This document shows, piece after piece, positions 1 to 6,511 of a stretch of DNA of 7,049 nt; within the stretch, counting starts at the first letter, position 1; the number at the start of each line of letters is the position of its first letter. Position numbers and translations under genes: made by a program. Source of the DNA: a bacterium (GTDB taxonomy: Bacteria > JAHJDO01). Below the pieces are notes generated by a model. That model did not search any database and was not told the origin of the DNA. It saw nothing but the letters and a program-made list of their open reading frames with translations. The stretch lies in the NCBI GenBank assembly GCA_030652805.1, contig JAUSPT010000053.1, positions 1 through 7,049 of the forward strand. The letters run 5' to 3'.

Positions 1-2
1 CA

Positions 3-140
3 TGGCAGTTGGCTAGAGAGAAGGTGCCGGATCTGGACAAGCGCTTGCTTATGATTCCACCTATTGACCTTGATGTCGTGATCAGATTAGATCAGTCTTT
101 TTCTGGCAAGGGGGGTAATGATGTGTTGACCGTTCCCTAA
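3..140 (+). CDS. C-terminal end of an unidentified protein (5' end outside window)
   Basis: An open frame enters from the left edge and gives 45 residues before a TAA at 138-140. The other two plus frames are closed early by stops. The peptide is moderately charged, with the stretch LMIPPIDLDVVIRLD near its middle and the ending GGNDVLTVP. I do not recognise the family. Hand-counted GC of the first 60 bases is about 53 percent, clearly higher than in the zinc-locus genes that follow, so it probably belongs to a different genomic segment. No hairpin terminator is visible between it and the next gene. Confidence 0.5.
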   Translation, partial: WQLAREKVPDLDKRLLMIPPIDLDVVIRLDQSFSGKGGNDVLTVP

Positions 141-172
141 AATTTTTTGTGTTGACAGAATCAGAAAAAAAC

Positions 173-202
173 TTGACAGGGAAATAGCAATTCTTGTAAT
201 AT
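173..202 (+). promoter_or_regulatory. Putative sigma-70-type promoter of the regulator gene
   Basis: A perfect TTGACA (173-178) is followed after 18 bases by TAATAT (197-202), a 4/6 match to the -10 consensus. The predicted transcription start falls around 208-210, inside the palindrome at 205-227, so a bound regulator would block initiation. A second TTGACA at 152-157 has no good -10 partner at normal spacing. The promoter is inferred from sequence only. Confidence 0.55.
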
Positions 203-204
203 CC

Positions 205-227
205 CAAATAGAAGTTGTTTCTATTTG
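205..227. promoter_or_regulatory. Zur/Fur-type operator, copy 1 (autoregulatory)
   Basis: This is a perfect 9-bp inverted repeat, CAAATAGAA and TTCTATTTG, separated by 5 bases (214-218). It starts 3 bases after the putative -10 and ends 13 bases before the regulator's ATG. The same arms recur at 671-693 and 5160-5182, which makes chance unlikely. Placement directly before a Fur-family gene suggests autorepression. Confidence 0.8.
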
Positions 228-240
228 TTTTTGGAAAGTT

Positions 241-657
241 ATGAAAATATATCTAGATAAATTGCAAGAAAAAAAATTTAAGCTTACTCCTCGGCGTATA
301 GCTATTATAAGTTTCTTTTTAAGCAGGGAACGATATCTAAATCCTGAAGTTATTTGGAAAGGGCTGAAAAAGAAGTTTAAACATCTAGGCTTGCCAAGCA
401 TCTATAGAAATCTGGAGTTATTTTCAAAGTGTGGGATACTTACAAAGATTCAGATGCCTGATAGAAGGCTTTATTATGGATTATGCAAGGCAAAGGACAA
501 CAAACACCACCATCATATAGTATGTATAAAATGCGGCAAAGTTGGAGAATTTCCTGAGGAAAATTTGTTTAAAAAGAAAACGATCAATGGATTTAAGGTA
601 TTAAATCATTTTTTGCAGATAGAAGGTATATGTTCTAATTGTAGGATAAAAAGCTGA
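241..657 (+). CDS. Fur-family metalloregulator, probably Zur-like
   Basis: This 138-residue protein is a metal-dependent DNA-binding repressor of the Fur superfamily. The N-terminal winged helix shows the family's LTPRR motif (15-19) and the recognition-helix pattern LGLPSIYRNLELFSKCGIL (49-67). The dimerisation domain carries HHHH at 89-92, then C95-x-x-C98-G-K, and a second C131-x-x-C134. These two CxxC pairs are the usual structural zinc site. H89-H92, E103 and H123 are candidate sensing ligands by family analogy. Length is near that of Bacillus Zur/PerR proteins. The ATG has a weak GGAAAG ribosome-binding site at 233-238. Metal specificity is not readable from the protein alone. I infer zinc because it heads a znuACB cluster and shares its operator with two other promoters there. 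Fur, Mur or PerR activity remains possible. Confidence 0.9.
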   Translation: MKIYLDKLQEKKFKLTPRRIAIISFFLSRERYLNPEVIWKGLKKKFKHLGLPSIYRNLELFSKCGILTKIQMPDRRLYYGLCKAKDNKHHHHIVCIKCGKVGEFPEENLFKKKTINGFKVLNHFLQIEGICSNCRIKS

Positions 658-661
658 TTTT

Positions 662-667
662 TTTAAT
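662..667 (+). promoter_or_regulatory. Possible internal promoter -10 (TTTAAT) before the CcdA-like gene
   Basis: TTTAAT (662-667) matches the -10 consensus at 5 of 6 positions. The sequence 17 bases upstream, TTGTAG (639-644), matches the -35 at 3 of 6. Initiation would fall about 674-676, leaving a leader of only a few bases before the ATG at 680. AT-richness makes such matches cheap, so support comes mainly from the operator immediately downstream. Confidence 0.35.
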
Positions 668-670
668 TAT

Positions 671-693
671 TAAATAGAAATGATTTCTACTAT
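671..693. promoter_or_regulatory. Zur/Fur-type operator, copy 2, overlapping a start codon
   Basis: The left arm TAAATAGAA (671-679) is identical to that of copy 3. The right arm reads TTCTACTAT (685-693), matching the repeat for its first five bases and then diverging. The core TAGAAAT-G-ATTTCTA (675-689) is a perfect 7-1-7 palindrome, the geometry typical of Fur-family boxes. The ATG of the CcdA-like gene (680-682) lies in its centre. Confidence 0.7.
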
Positions 694-1375
694 TCAGAGG
701 ACATTAACGGAAACGCCTTTATTGGCTATATTCATTGTATTCTGGGCAGGAGCTATAGCCTCTTTGGGTTCCTGCACCTTAGTAAGAATCCCAGTGTTTT
801 TTGGATATGTTGTTGGAGCTTCAAACTCCAAAAATAAGTCTATACTTTTAACAGCCCTTTTTAGCTTAGGCCTTATTGTTAGTTATACTCTTTTTGGGGT
901 ATTTCTTGGTATTATCAGTAATTTAGCTGGCAAGTTAGTAGAGATAAGCAGATATATTTTCATGGGATTGGGTGTCTTATTATTTTTGAGTGGTCTATTC
1001 ATCTCCGGCTTGATTACCTGCTTTAACCTGCATTCTAACCGTCATATTAATAACAGGTTTAAAAGTACGAGCTTTCTTGGAACATTTCTGTTTGGAATAA
1101 CTTTTGCTTTTTTAGAAATGCCAGCTTGCCCTTGTTGTAGTTCAGTGCTTTTTGTTATTGCGGGGATTGTGGCTATAAAAGGTTCATTTTTATATTCTGT
1201 AATAATATTTTTCAGCTTTGCTGTGGGACAAAGTTTCCCAATACTATTGATTGGTTCATCAATGAATCTGGTTAAATATTTGACATCCAGGCTAACAAGA
1301 TTTGAGGAATATATTAGATTAATAGCGGGAGATATATTAATAGTTTTTAGTATGTACTTTTTTATCATAGCTTAA
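680..1375 (+). CDS. CcdA/DsbD-like membrane thiol-transport protein with a CPCC motif
   Basis: This 231-residue, very hydrophobic protein has about six membrane spans. It follows the CcdA/DsbD transmembrane plan: span 1 has GSCTLVRIPVFFGYVVG (30-46), with C32 where CcdA has its first redox cysteine, and span 4 has EMPACPCCSSVLFVIAG (146-162), where CcdA has its second cysteine. CcdA-type proteins pass electrons from cytoplasmic thioredoxin to extracytoplasmic thiol proteins. The second site is unusual: C150, C152 and C153 form CPCC instead of a single PCxxP cysteine. No ribosome-binding site precedes the ATG, which sits inside an operator. AGAGG (696-700) lies just after it, but no ordinary start follows at useful spacing, so near-leaderless translation is the likely reading. 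The next gene begins 12 bases downstream. The specific redox partner is unknown; the CPCC protein at 2011-2637 is a candidate. Confidence 0.75.
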   Translation: MISTIQRTLTETPLLAIFIVFWAGAIASLGSCTLVRIPVFFGYVVGASNSKNKSILLTALFSLGLIVSYTLFGVFLGIISNLAGKLVEISRYIFMGLGVLLFLSGLFISGLITCFNLHSNRHINNRFKSTSFLGTFLFGITFAFLEMPACPCCSSVLFVIAGIVAIKGSFLYSVIIFFSFAVGQSFPILLIGSSMNLVKYLTSRLTRFEEYIRLIAGDILIVFSMYFFIIA

Positions 1376-1387
1376 TGAGGATTTTTC

Positions 1388-2014
1388 ATGAAAAAATGTG
1401 AACTATCTTATAATTGTAGTCATGAGAATAAACATGAAAGGCACATAAAACAATCCACAAGATGGTTATTCAGTCTCATTTTTATCTCTATTAGTATTTT
1501 TCTTATAAAACCGTTTATGATCAGCCAATTACTCAATAGAGCTTCGTCATATACATCATATAATCTATACCCTGAAGCAATAAGGCAATATAAGAAAGTG
1601 TTAATTATGGATAAGCGCAATAATAATGCTTGGAACTGGTTAGCGTATAGCTATAAAAACGAAGGATATTTAGAAGAGGCTATACAGACTTACAAAGAAG
1701 CAATAAAGATTAACCCAGAAAACAGAGTCGCCCATTTCAACTTAGGTATGATATTTGTATCAAAAAAAGATTACAAAAAGGCTATTCAATGTTTTGAGCA
1801 GGTAAGAATTTCATCTTCTAAAACTAAAATCCAGAAAGCTATAAATATGGCTTCCTATCATAAATCGTCCTTGAACATGTTGTCGACCTGTTATGAAAGA
1901 TTGAAAGATTTTAATAAGGCAATAATTGTATTGGAAGAATTAACGAGATATTATCCTAATGATAGGATAGTGGAGGAAAAGCTTAACTTGCTGAAGAAGG
2001 AATTAAATAAGTGA
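1388..2014 (+). CDS. Membrane-anchored TPR protein with Cys/His-rich N-terminus
   Basis: This is a 208-residue protein. A short N-terminal segment contains C4, C10, H12, H16 and H19. One membrane span follows (about 26-48), then tetratricopeptide repeats at roughly 50-83, 85-113, 115-145 and 158-191. The second and third show the clearest pattern, for example LAYSYKNEGYLEEAIQTYKE. TPRs are protein-protein scaffolds. By the positive-inside rule the N-terminus is probably cytoplasmic and the repeats outside, though the topology is uncertain. GAGGA (1377-1381) sits 6 bases before the ATG and supports this start. The stop overlaps the next gene by 4 bases, so the two are probably translationally coupled. 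I infer an assembly or tethering role for neighbouring envelope proteins. The sequence does not reveal a specific partner. Confidence 0.75.
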   Translation: MKKCELSYNCSHENKHERHIKQSTRWLFSLIFISISIFLIKPFMISQLLNRASSYTSYNLYPEAIRQYKKVLIMDKRNNNAWNWLAYSYKNEGYLEEAIQTYKEAIKINPENRVAHFNLGMIFVSKKDYKKAIQCFEQVRISSSKTKIQKAINMASYHKSSLNMLSTCYERLKDFNKAIIVLEELTRYYPNDRIVEEKLNLLKKELNK

Positions 2015-2637
2015 AAGTAAGATTATCCCATATTTTTAAGTATCTTATGTTTTTCATATTATTTACTGTAATAGCCTCAACAAATGTAACTCGCACCGAA
2101 AGACCACTTCTTTATTCAATGAAATGGCTGCACGAAGCAAAAGCAGCGTCGATAGACAATAACGCAAAAGTCGAAGTAGAAGTAAAGACAGCCAAAAACG
2201 AAAAAATTTATACATTAAATTTCAAAGCACTTGAAAAAACAGAAAGGGATATTATTAACACAGATAAAAATAACATGACAGGGATCTCTGAAGAAGTTTT
2301 TAATCTGCATGGAAAGACAGTTAAAATTACAGGATACTTTCTTGTGCCGGCTGAAGCATATTTTTTAAACACTCCAGTAAGCAGTTTTGCTGTGTCTAAA
2401 AATGCTTATGGTTGTCCTTGTTGTTCATGGGGTCCGCTGCCTACAATATTTAATACAGCAATAGTAACTATGAAAAAAGGACTTAAGGTAAATCCGCCAT
2501 TTCCTCAGCTTGTAGAGGTTAGAGGAACATTTATGGTTAAAAAAGAATATTATACCGCTGAAGACGGCAAGGAGTATTTAACAGGTCTTTTCTTTATAAA
2601 GAATGCCGAAGCGGAGGAAAAGAAAAGGCGTTTTTGA
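2011..2637 (+). CDS. DUF3299-like exported protein with a CPCC motif
   Basis: This is a 208-residue protein with a GTG start that overlaps the preceding TGA; AAGGA at 1998-2002 precedes it by 8 bases. An N-terminal hydrophobic stretch (about 8-24) is a signal peptide or anchor. The domain at about 95-200 resembles DUF3299: GKTVKITGYFLVP (101-113), a cysteine-centred loop YGCPCCSWGPLPTIFN (133-148), and VEVRGTFMVKKEY (168-180). In that family the loop usually carries a cysteine followed by a proline-rich PPxN segment. Here C135, C137 and C138 make CPCC, a plausible thiol or metal site. DUF3299 genes are known beside zinc-responsive transport genes in other bacteria, which fits the position just ahead of znuA. 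Function is not established. The family call rests on pattern recognition and should be tested by profile search. Confidence 0.65.
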   Translation: MKVRLSHIFKYLMFFILFTVIASTNVTRTERPLLYSMKWLHEAKAASIDNNAKVEVEVKTAKNEKIYTLNFKALEKTERDIINTDKNNMTGISEEVFNLHGKTVKITGYFLVPAEAYFLNTPVSSFAVSKNAYGCPCCSWGPLPTIFNTAIVTMKKGLKVNPPFPQLVEVRGTFMVKKEYYTAEDGKEYLTGLFFIKNAEAEEKKRRF

Positions 2638-2653
2638 TAAATATTAATAAATT

Positions 2654-2659
2654 AGGAGG
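2654..2659 (+). promoter_or_regulatory. Strong ribosome-binding site of znuA
   Basis: A perfect AGGAGG lies 9 bases before the znuA ATG. It is the best ribosome-binding site in the cluster, as expected for a binding protein needed in excess over its permease. Confidence 0.75.
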
Positions 2660-2668
2660 CTGATACTT

Positions 2669-3559
2669 ATGAAAAGATTAATGGTTCTTTTGGTTGTTAC
2701 TGCTTTACTGGTAAATGGTAAAACAATCAATGCTCAGTCTATTCAAGACAGCAAGAAAAAGATTGGAGTTGTCGTAACTATACTTCCTCTGGCTGATTTT
2801 GTAGAGAACATAGGGAAAGATAAAGTTGATGTGTCTGTTATGATTCCTCCGGGCGGGAACCCCCATACTTATGAACCAACTCCAAGTCAGTTAAAACAGG
2901 TAAGCCAAGCGCAAATGTATGTGAAAGTGGGCTCAGGGGTTGAATTTGAATTAGCCTGGATGGATAAACTCGCTTCTTTAAACAAGAATATGCTTATTTG
3001 CGATAGTTCAGAAGGTATTAGATTGATAGAGATGACGGAGCACCATCATGAGGAAAATGAAGGACATCATCGTGGCAGAGATCCACATATTTGGCTTTCT
3101 CCAGTTAATGCGATGCTGATGGTAACAAGCATTAAAAATGCTCTTATTGAAATCGACTCAGGGAACAAAGAATTTTATACTCATAATGCACAGGAGTTCA
3201 TCTTAAGGCTAGACAATCTTAATAAAGAATTCGGAGATAAGCTTTCTGCATTAAAAAACAGGTCTTTTGTTGTTTTTCATCCTGCATGGGGCTATTTTGC
3301 TGCTGATTATGGTTTAAAGCAAATACCGATTGAAGTTGAAGGCAAAGAACCTACTGCTAAAGAATTGACTCAACTAATAAAGGAAGCGAAAAAATGTAAC
3401 ATAAAAGTTGTTTTTTCTTCTCCTCAGTTTAGTAAAAAAAGCGCTGAAGTTATTGCCAAAGAAATTAACGGTAAAGTTGTATTTATGGATCCCTTAGCTA
3501 AAAACTATATAGAAAATTTACATAAGGTTGTAGATGCATTTACCCAAAGTTTAAAATGA
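2669..3559 (+). CDS. znuA: Zinc ABC transporter, substrate-binding protein
   Basis: This 296-residue cluster A-I metal-binding protein delivers zinc to ZnuBC outside the cytoplasmic membrane. A signal peptide covers about residues 1-22, with likely cleavage near NAQ. No lipobox cysteine is present, so it should be soluble periplasmic. The expected metal ligands are all there: H66 in GGNPHTYEP, H140 in DPHIWLSP, H204 in FHPAWGYF, and D274 in MDPLA. Between the first two lies a short acidic, His-rich loop (about 124-134, with HHH at 125-127 and HH at 133-134). Such a loop is characteristic of zinc-specific rather than manganese-specific members. The gene follows the DUF3299-like gene by 31 bases and overlaps znuC by 4. 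Zinc specificity is inferred from the loop and the regulator. Manganese or mixed use is less likely. Confidence 0.93.
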   Translation: MKRLMVLLVVTALLVNGKTINAQSIQDSKKKIGVVVTILPLADFVENIGKDKVDVSVMIPPGGNPHTYEPTPSQLKQVSQAQMYVKVGSGVEFELAWMDKLASLNKNMLICDSSEGIRLIEMTEHHHEENEGHHRGRDPHIWLSPVNAMLMVTSIKNALIEIDSGNKEFYTHNAQEFILRLDNLNKEFGDKLSALKNRSFVVFHPAWGYFAADYGLKQIPIEVEGKEPTAKELTQLIKEAKKCNIKVVFSSPQFSKKSAEVIAKEINGKVVFMDPLAKNYIENLHKVVDAFTQSLK

Positions 3560-4323
3560 ATAGCGAAAAAGAAATTGTTAGTTTAAAAAATATTTATGTG
3601 GATTATGACGACCAGACTGTCTTGGAAGGTGTGAGCCTTTCTATAAAAGCAAATGACTTTTTGGGTATAATTGGGCCGAATGGAGGAGGAAAGACTACGT
3701 TGCTTAAAGTAATCCTTGGCTTGATAAATCCAAAGGGTGGAGAAATTAAAGTTTTTGGAGAAAAGCCTAATAAGGTAAGGAGATTTGTAGGATATGTTCC
3801 GCAGACCCGTATTTTTGATCGGGAGTTTCCTGTGAACGTTTGGGATGTTGTGTTGATGGGCAGACTTTCCCACACGAGCCTATTTAACTATTACAGTGAG
3901 GAAGATAGAAATATTACCCATCAAGCTCTCAAGACCGTAGAAATGCTTGATTTCAAATATAGACAAATAGGCAAACTCTCTGAAGGTCAGAGACAAAGGG
4001 TTTTTATCGCTAGAGCTCTTACCTCTGAACCTAGGCTTCTTCTTCTTGATGAACCGACAGCAAGTGTTGATACGCATATGCAGCAAGGAGTTTATGAGTT
4101 ATTAAAAAGATTAAAGGATAAGATGGCAATTGTCTTAGTGTCGCATGATATTGGAGTAATTTCGAGTTTCGTAGATAAGATTGCTTGTCTTAACCGCAGG
4201 CTCTTTTACCATAACTCTAAAGAAATAACCAGAAAAGATCTGGAGACAGTCTATCAATGTCCTGTAGAGATGATAGCGCATGGTATCCCTCACAGGGTAA
4301 TGAAGGAGCATAAAGAAAAATGA
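3556..4323 (+). CDS. znuC: Zinc ABC transporter, ATP-binding protein
   Basis: This 255-residue ATPase powers zinc import through ZnuB at the inner face of the membrane. All ABC motifs are intact: Walker [10 protein letters not shown] (40-48), Q-loop glutamine in GYVPQ (Q83), signature LSEGQ (141-145), Walker B LLLLDEP (161-167) with catalytic E166, D-loop SVD (170-172), and H-loop H197 in VSHD. GGGK in Walker A, rather than GSGK, is normal for this transporter subfamily. [13 protein letters not shown] (91-103) is the family's coupling-region pattern. The ATG overlaps the znuA stop (ATGA), and the gene's own stop overlaps znuB in the same way, so the three subunits are translationally coupled. 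Confidence 0.93.
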   Translation: MNSEKEIVSLKNIYVDYDDQTVLEGVSLSIKANDFLGIIGPNGGGKTTLLKVILGLINPKGGEIKVFGEKPNKVRRFVGYVPQTRIFDREFPVNVWDVVLMGRLSHTSLFNYYSEEDRNITHQALKTVEMLDFKYRQIGKLSEGQRQRVFIARALTSEPRLLLLDEPTASVDTHMQQGVYELLKRLKDKMAIVLVSHDIGVISSFVDKIACLNRRLFYHNSKEITRKDLETVYQCPVEMIAHGIPHRVMKEHKEK

Positions 4324-5144
4324 TAGAAGCATTGCAATATGAGTTTATAAGAAATGCTTTATTAGCTGCAATACTTGCTAGCATTGCCTGTGGGATTATC
4401 GGGACATACGTTGTCGTAAAAAGAATAGTTTTTATAAGCGGCGGTATTGCTCATGCCGCCTTTGGCGGTATTGGGTTGGGATATTTTTTGGGAATAAATC
4501 CAGTATTGGGAGTAATACCTTTTAGCATTGCGTCTGCGCTGGGTATAGGATTGGTGAGCAGAAAAAGTAAACTTCCTGAAGATACGACCATTGGGATTTT
4601 TTGGTCAATGGGAATGGCTCTAGGTGTTATCTTTATTGGGCTTACTCCAGGTTATGCCCCTGACCTTTTTAGCTACCTTTTCGGCAACATTTTAACCGTA
4701 CCATTTTCCGATGTAATTCTCATGCTTATTCTAGATTTTATCATTATTGTGTCGGTGAGTTTGCTGTATAAAGAGTTTTTAGCCCTTTCTTTTGATGAGG
4801 AATTCGCAGAAATATCAGGAATTAAAGTTACGATACTTTATTTATTTCTCTTAAGTCTTGTTGCCATCACAGTGGTAATGCTTGTGAGGATTGTTGGTAT
4901 TATTCTGGTAATTGCTTTATTAACGATTCCTGCTGCAATCGCAAAACAGTATACAGATAGTTTAAGGAAAATGATGTTCCTCTCTATTTTTTTTGGCGTT
5001 CTGTTTACTCTGTGTGGCTTATGGTTTTCTTACCTTTTCGACATGGCATCCGGAGCAACAATCATCCTGTTTTCAGGGTGCGCTTTTGGGATTTCTTCAA
5101 CATATAAAAGTATCACTAAACGCTTGCATAATACACGCATGTAA
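4320..5144 (+). CDS. znuB: Zinc ABC transporter, permease (ABC-3 family)
   Basis: This 274-residue integral membrane protein has about eight spans and works as a homodimer forming the zinc channel. Recognisable ABC-3 family segments are [19 protein letters not shown] (40-58, the usual S-x-x-x-x-HA block), the cytoplasmic [14 protein letters not shown] (155-168), which contacts the ATPase, and [18 protein letters not shown] (from about 192). The length is slightly above the roughly 260 residues of E. coli ZnuB. The gene overlaps znuC by 4 bases and ends the transporter set. Forty-nine bases then separate it from the Cys/His-rich gene, and a third operator lies there. No convincing hairpin-plus-T-tract terminator follows the stop. 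Confidence 0.92.
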   Translation: MIEALQYEFIRNALLAAILASIACGIIGTYVVVKRIVFISGGIAHAAFGGIGLGYFLGINPVLGVIPFSIASALGIGLVSRKSKLPEDTTIGIFWSMGMALGVIFIGLTPGYAPDLFSYLFGNILTVPFSDVILMLILDFIIIVSVSLLYKEFLALSFDEEFAEISGIKVTILYLFLLSLVAITVVMLVRIVGIILVIALLTIPAAIAKQYTDSLRKMMFLSIFFGVLFTLCGLWFSYLFDMASGATIILFSGCAFGISSTYKSITKRLHNTRM

Positions 5145-5154
5145 TATTTTTTTA

Positions 5155-5160
5155 TTTAAT
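5155..5160 (+). promoter_or_regulatory. Possible -10 (TTTAAT) of the Cys/His-rich gene
   Basis: TTTAAT matches the -10 consensus at 5 of 6 positions and abuts operator copy 3. The same hexamer precedes copy 2. No good -35 is visible at 16-18 bases upstream, so this is weak on its own. Confidence 0.35.
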
Positions 5161-5182
5161 AAATAGAAATAGCTTCTATTTA
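5160..5182. promoter_or_regulatory. Zur/Fur-type operator, copy 3
   Basis: Perfect 9-bp arms TAAATAGAA (5160-5168) and TTCTATTTA (5174-5182) flank a 5-base spacer. It lies between znuB and the Cys/His-rich gene, 11 bases before that gene's ATG. Its arms differ from copy 1 only at the outermost base pair. This is strong evidence that the last gene of the cluster can be controlled on its own by the same regulator. Confidence 0.8.
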
Positions 5183-5193
5183 GAACAAGAGAT

Positions 5194-5544
5194 ATGAAAA
5201 TTATTATTAGAGCAGGACGAATTTTAGGTATTGCATTATTCGTAAGTGGTGTCGTTCTTTATCTTTTATTTGCTTCTTTTCATCCTCTGCTTCATAATCA
5301 TTCAGGCTGTGAATATAGCAACCACTGTTGCGATACGCACAGTGATTCTAACAGACATCATCCAGATTGTCCTGCCTGTAACTTTTTATTTGTAGCCGCT
5401 TTTTTTGATATACCAGAGATAGTTATTGTCCCTACTATTTCATATCATGTAGCCTTTGGAACATTTTTTGACTATCAACAACCGTACCAACAGTTATGTT
5501 ATGACTGTCACTCCATCCGTGGACCTCCTATAATCTCTGTATAG
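5194..5544 (+). CDS. Small Cys/His-rich membrane-anchored protein
   Basis: This 116-residue protein has one N-terminal membrane span (about 10-29) followed by a short domain dense in metal-binding residues. It contains seven cysteines (39, 45, 46, 59, 62, 102, 105) and nine histidines. Clusters include HPLLHNHSGC (30-39), NHCCDTH (43-49), HHPDCPAC (55-62) and CYDCHSIRGPP (102-112). The CPAC motif and RGPP tail recall short DUF2946-type membrane proteins found in metal-related operons, but that assignment is tentative. Composition and placement under its own copy of the operator suggest binding of zinc or another soft metal at the outer membrane face. The ribosome-binding site is poor (AAGAG, 5187-5191), and no alternative start is better. 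Whether it serves as reservoir, sensor or donor to ZnuA cannot be told from sequence. Confidence 0.7.
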   Translation: MKIIIRAGRILGIALFVSGVVLYLLFASFHPLLHNHSGCEYSNHCCDTHSDSNRHHPDCPACNFLFVAAFFDIPEIVIVPTISYHVAFGTFFDYQQPYQQLCYDCHSIRGPPIISV

Positions 5545-5596
5545 GCTTTCTACGTCTGTCATAAAACTCTCCACGAATTACTTAACTTATACAGTA

Positions 5597-5625
5597 ATGA
5601 CGTTGAGTATGTTATCCACTACAAT
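5597..5625 (+). promoter_or_regulatory. Putative promoter of the pseudopilin gene
   Basis: ATGACG (5597-5602, 4/6 to the -35) and TACAAT (5620-5625, 5/6 to the -10) are separated by 17 bases, within the 101-base gap before the pseudopilin gene. No copy of the zinc-type operator lies here, so this gene is probably outside the regulon. Confidence 0.4.
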
Positions 5626-5645
5626 ATGCAAATAGGAGTGACAAA

Positions 5646-6344
5646 ATGCAATATTATAAAAAAGGATTTAGAAGAGTTTTAAACTGGATTCAAAGAATGA
5701 GAGGATTTTCACTGATTGAGCTTTTGGTTGTGACTGCGATTATCGCTATGCTTGCGTCAATGTTACTTCCAGCTCTTGCAAAAGCGAGGGAAGTAGCAAG
5801 AAAAGCCAAGTGTATTTCTAACCTGCGTCAGATTGGAATGGCTCTACATATGTATGCAGAGGATAATGGGGAGTATTTCCCTCATGTTCATCAGGGTCCC
5901 ACATATACTGATACAGCAATGACATCAAGTCAAGAGTGGTGGGAATTTCTTGAGCCATATTCTAATGGTATATACGATTATATGAAGTGTCCTTCAGATC
6001 CTCATCGAGATGAAGCAGGTATCGAGAGCTATATATTTAATGGAATGTTTGCTTTTGGTAAAAAAATAGGACAGGTGAAGATGACAAGTGAGAGAATTAT
6101 TGTTTCAGAAAGGGCAGATGAAGGTGGTGTTCTCACACATCAGGGCTATCCTGCATGGAAGACTCATGCTGAATGGCGAAGCAGTATAAAAGAAAATAGA
6201 CATGGGGACGGTTCAAATTATCTCTTTGTTGATGGACATGTCAAATGGCATCGATTTGAAGAGACTATTGGGACAAGACCCAGTTGTGACATGCACTATG
6301 TTGCAGGATTTGATCATGGTGGAGCTTGGCAGGATATTGAATAA
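5646..6344 (+). CDS. Type II secretion/type IV pilin-like protein (pseudopilin) with H-X9-DG motif
   Basis: This 232-residue protein begins with a basic 20-residue leader. The prepilin peptidase site follows at G20/F21SLIE, with the conserved glutamate E25. A hydrophobic helix runs to about residue 43 and continues as an amphipathic stretch to [10 protein letters not shown] (55-64) and [11 protein letters not shown] (69-79). The C-terminal part has CPSD (115-118) and the H-X9-DG signature, H186 to D196-G197 in [11 protein letters not shown]. Such proteins are assembled into or exported by type II secretion/type IV pilus-like machines, and they occur in many copies in PVC-group genomes. AGGAG (5634-5638), 7 bases before the first ATG, supports this start over M18. 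No other secretion gene is nearby, so the substrate or partner is unknown and the link to zinc uptake may be mere adjacency. Confidence 0.88.
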   Translation: MQYYKKGFRRVLNWIQRMRGFSLIELLVVTAIIAMLASMLLPALAKAREVARKAKCISNLRQIGMALHMYAEDNGEYFPHVHQGPTYTDTAMTSSQEWWEFLEPYSNGIYDYMKCPSDPHRDEAGIESYIFNGMFAFGKKIGQVKMTSERIIVSERADEGGVLTHQGYPAWKTHAEWRSSIKENRHGDGSNYLFVDGHVKWHRFEETIGTRPSCDMHYVAGFDHGGAWQDIE

Positions 6345-6511
6345 CTAAAATTATCTTTGACTACATAAATAATCGTTCTAAAGTTGTACTAAATTATGAC
6401 TAAACAGACCCACTAAATATATCCTATAAAGTTACAAATGTTCTTAATGTTCCGTAAGTTCCTTGTGCTATGTAACTATAGTAACATTTCTTCACTATTC
6501 AACACATTGGA
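6345..6511. other. Intergenic stretch with no supported gene
   Basis: This AT-rich sequence lies between the pseudopilin stop and the palindrome at 6512-6528. I see no coding pattern, no tRNA and no hairpin followed by a T-tract. The only local symmetry is an 8-base palindrome ACTATAGT flanked by GTAAC-like repeats near 6473-6485, which is too short to interpret. Confidence 0.6.

Noticed and set aside
87-401. Minus-strand open frame opposite the regulator promoter and gene
   Set aside because: It overlaps the well-supported Fur-family gene and its operator, and its composition is that of a shadow frame.
3583-3875. Two minus-strand frames opposite znuC
   Set aside because: They are antisense to an intact ABC ATPase with all motifs, and neither resembles a known protein.
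5121-5158. Possible terminator after znuB (TACA-CGCA-TGTA before a T-run)
   Set aside because: The stem is only four weak pairs, and the T-run is better explained as AT-rich promoter DNA before operator copy 3.
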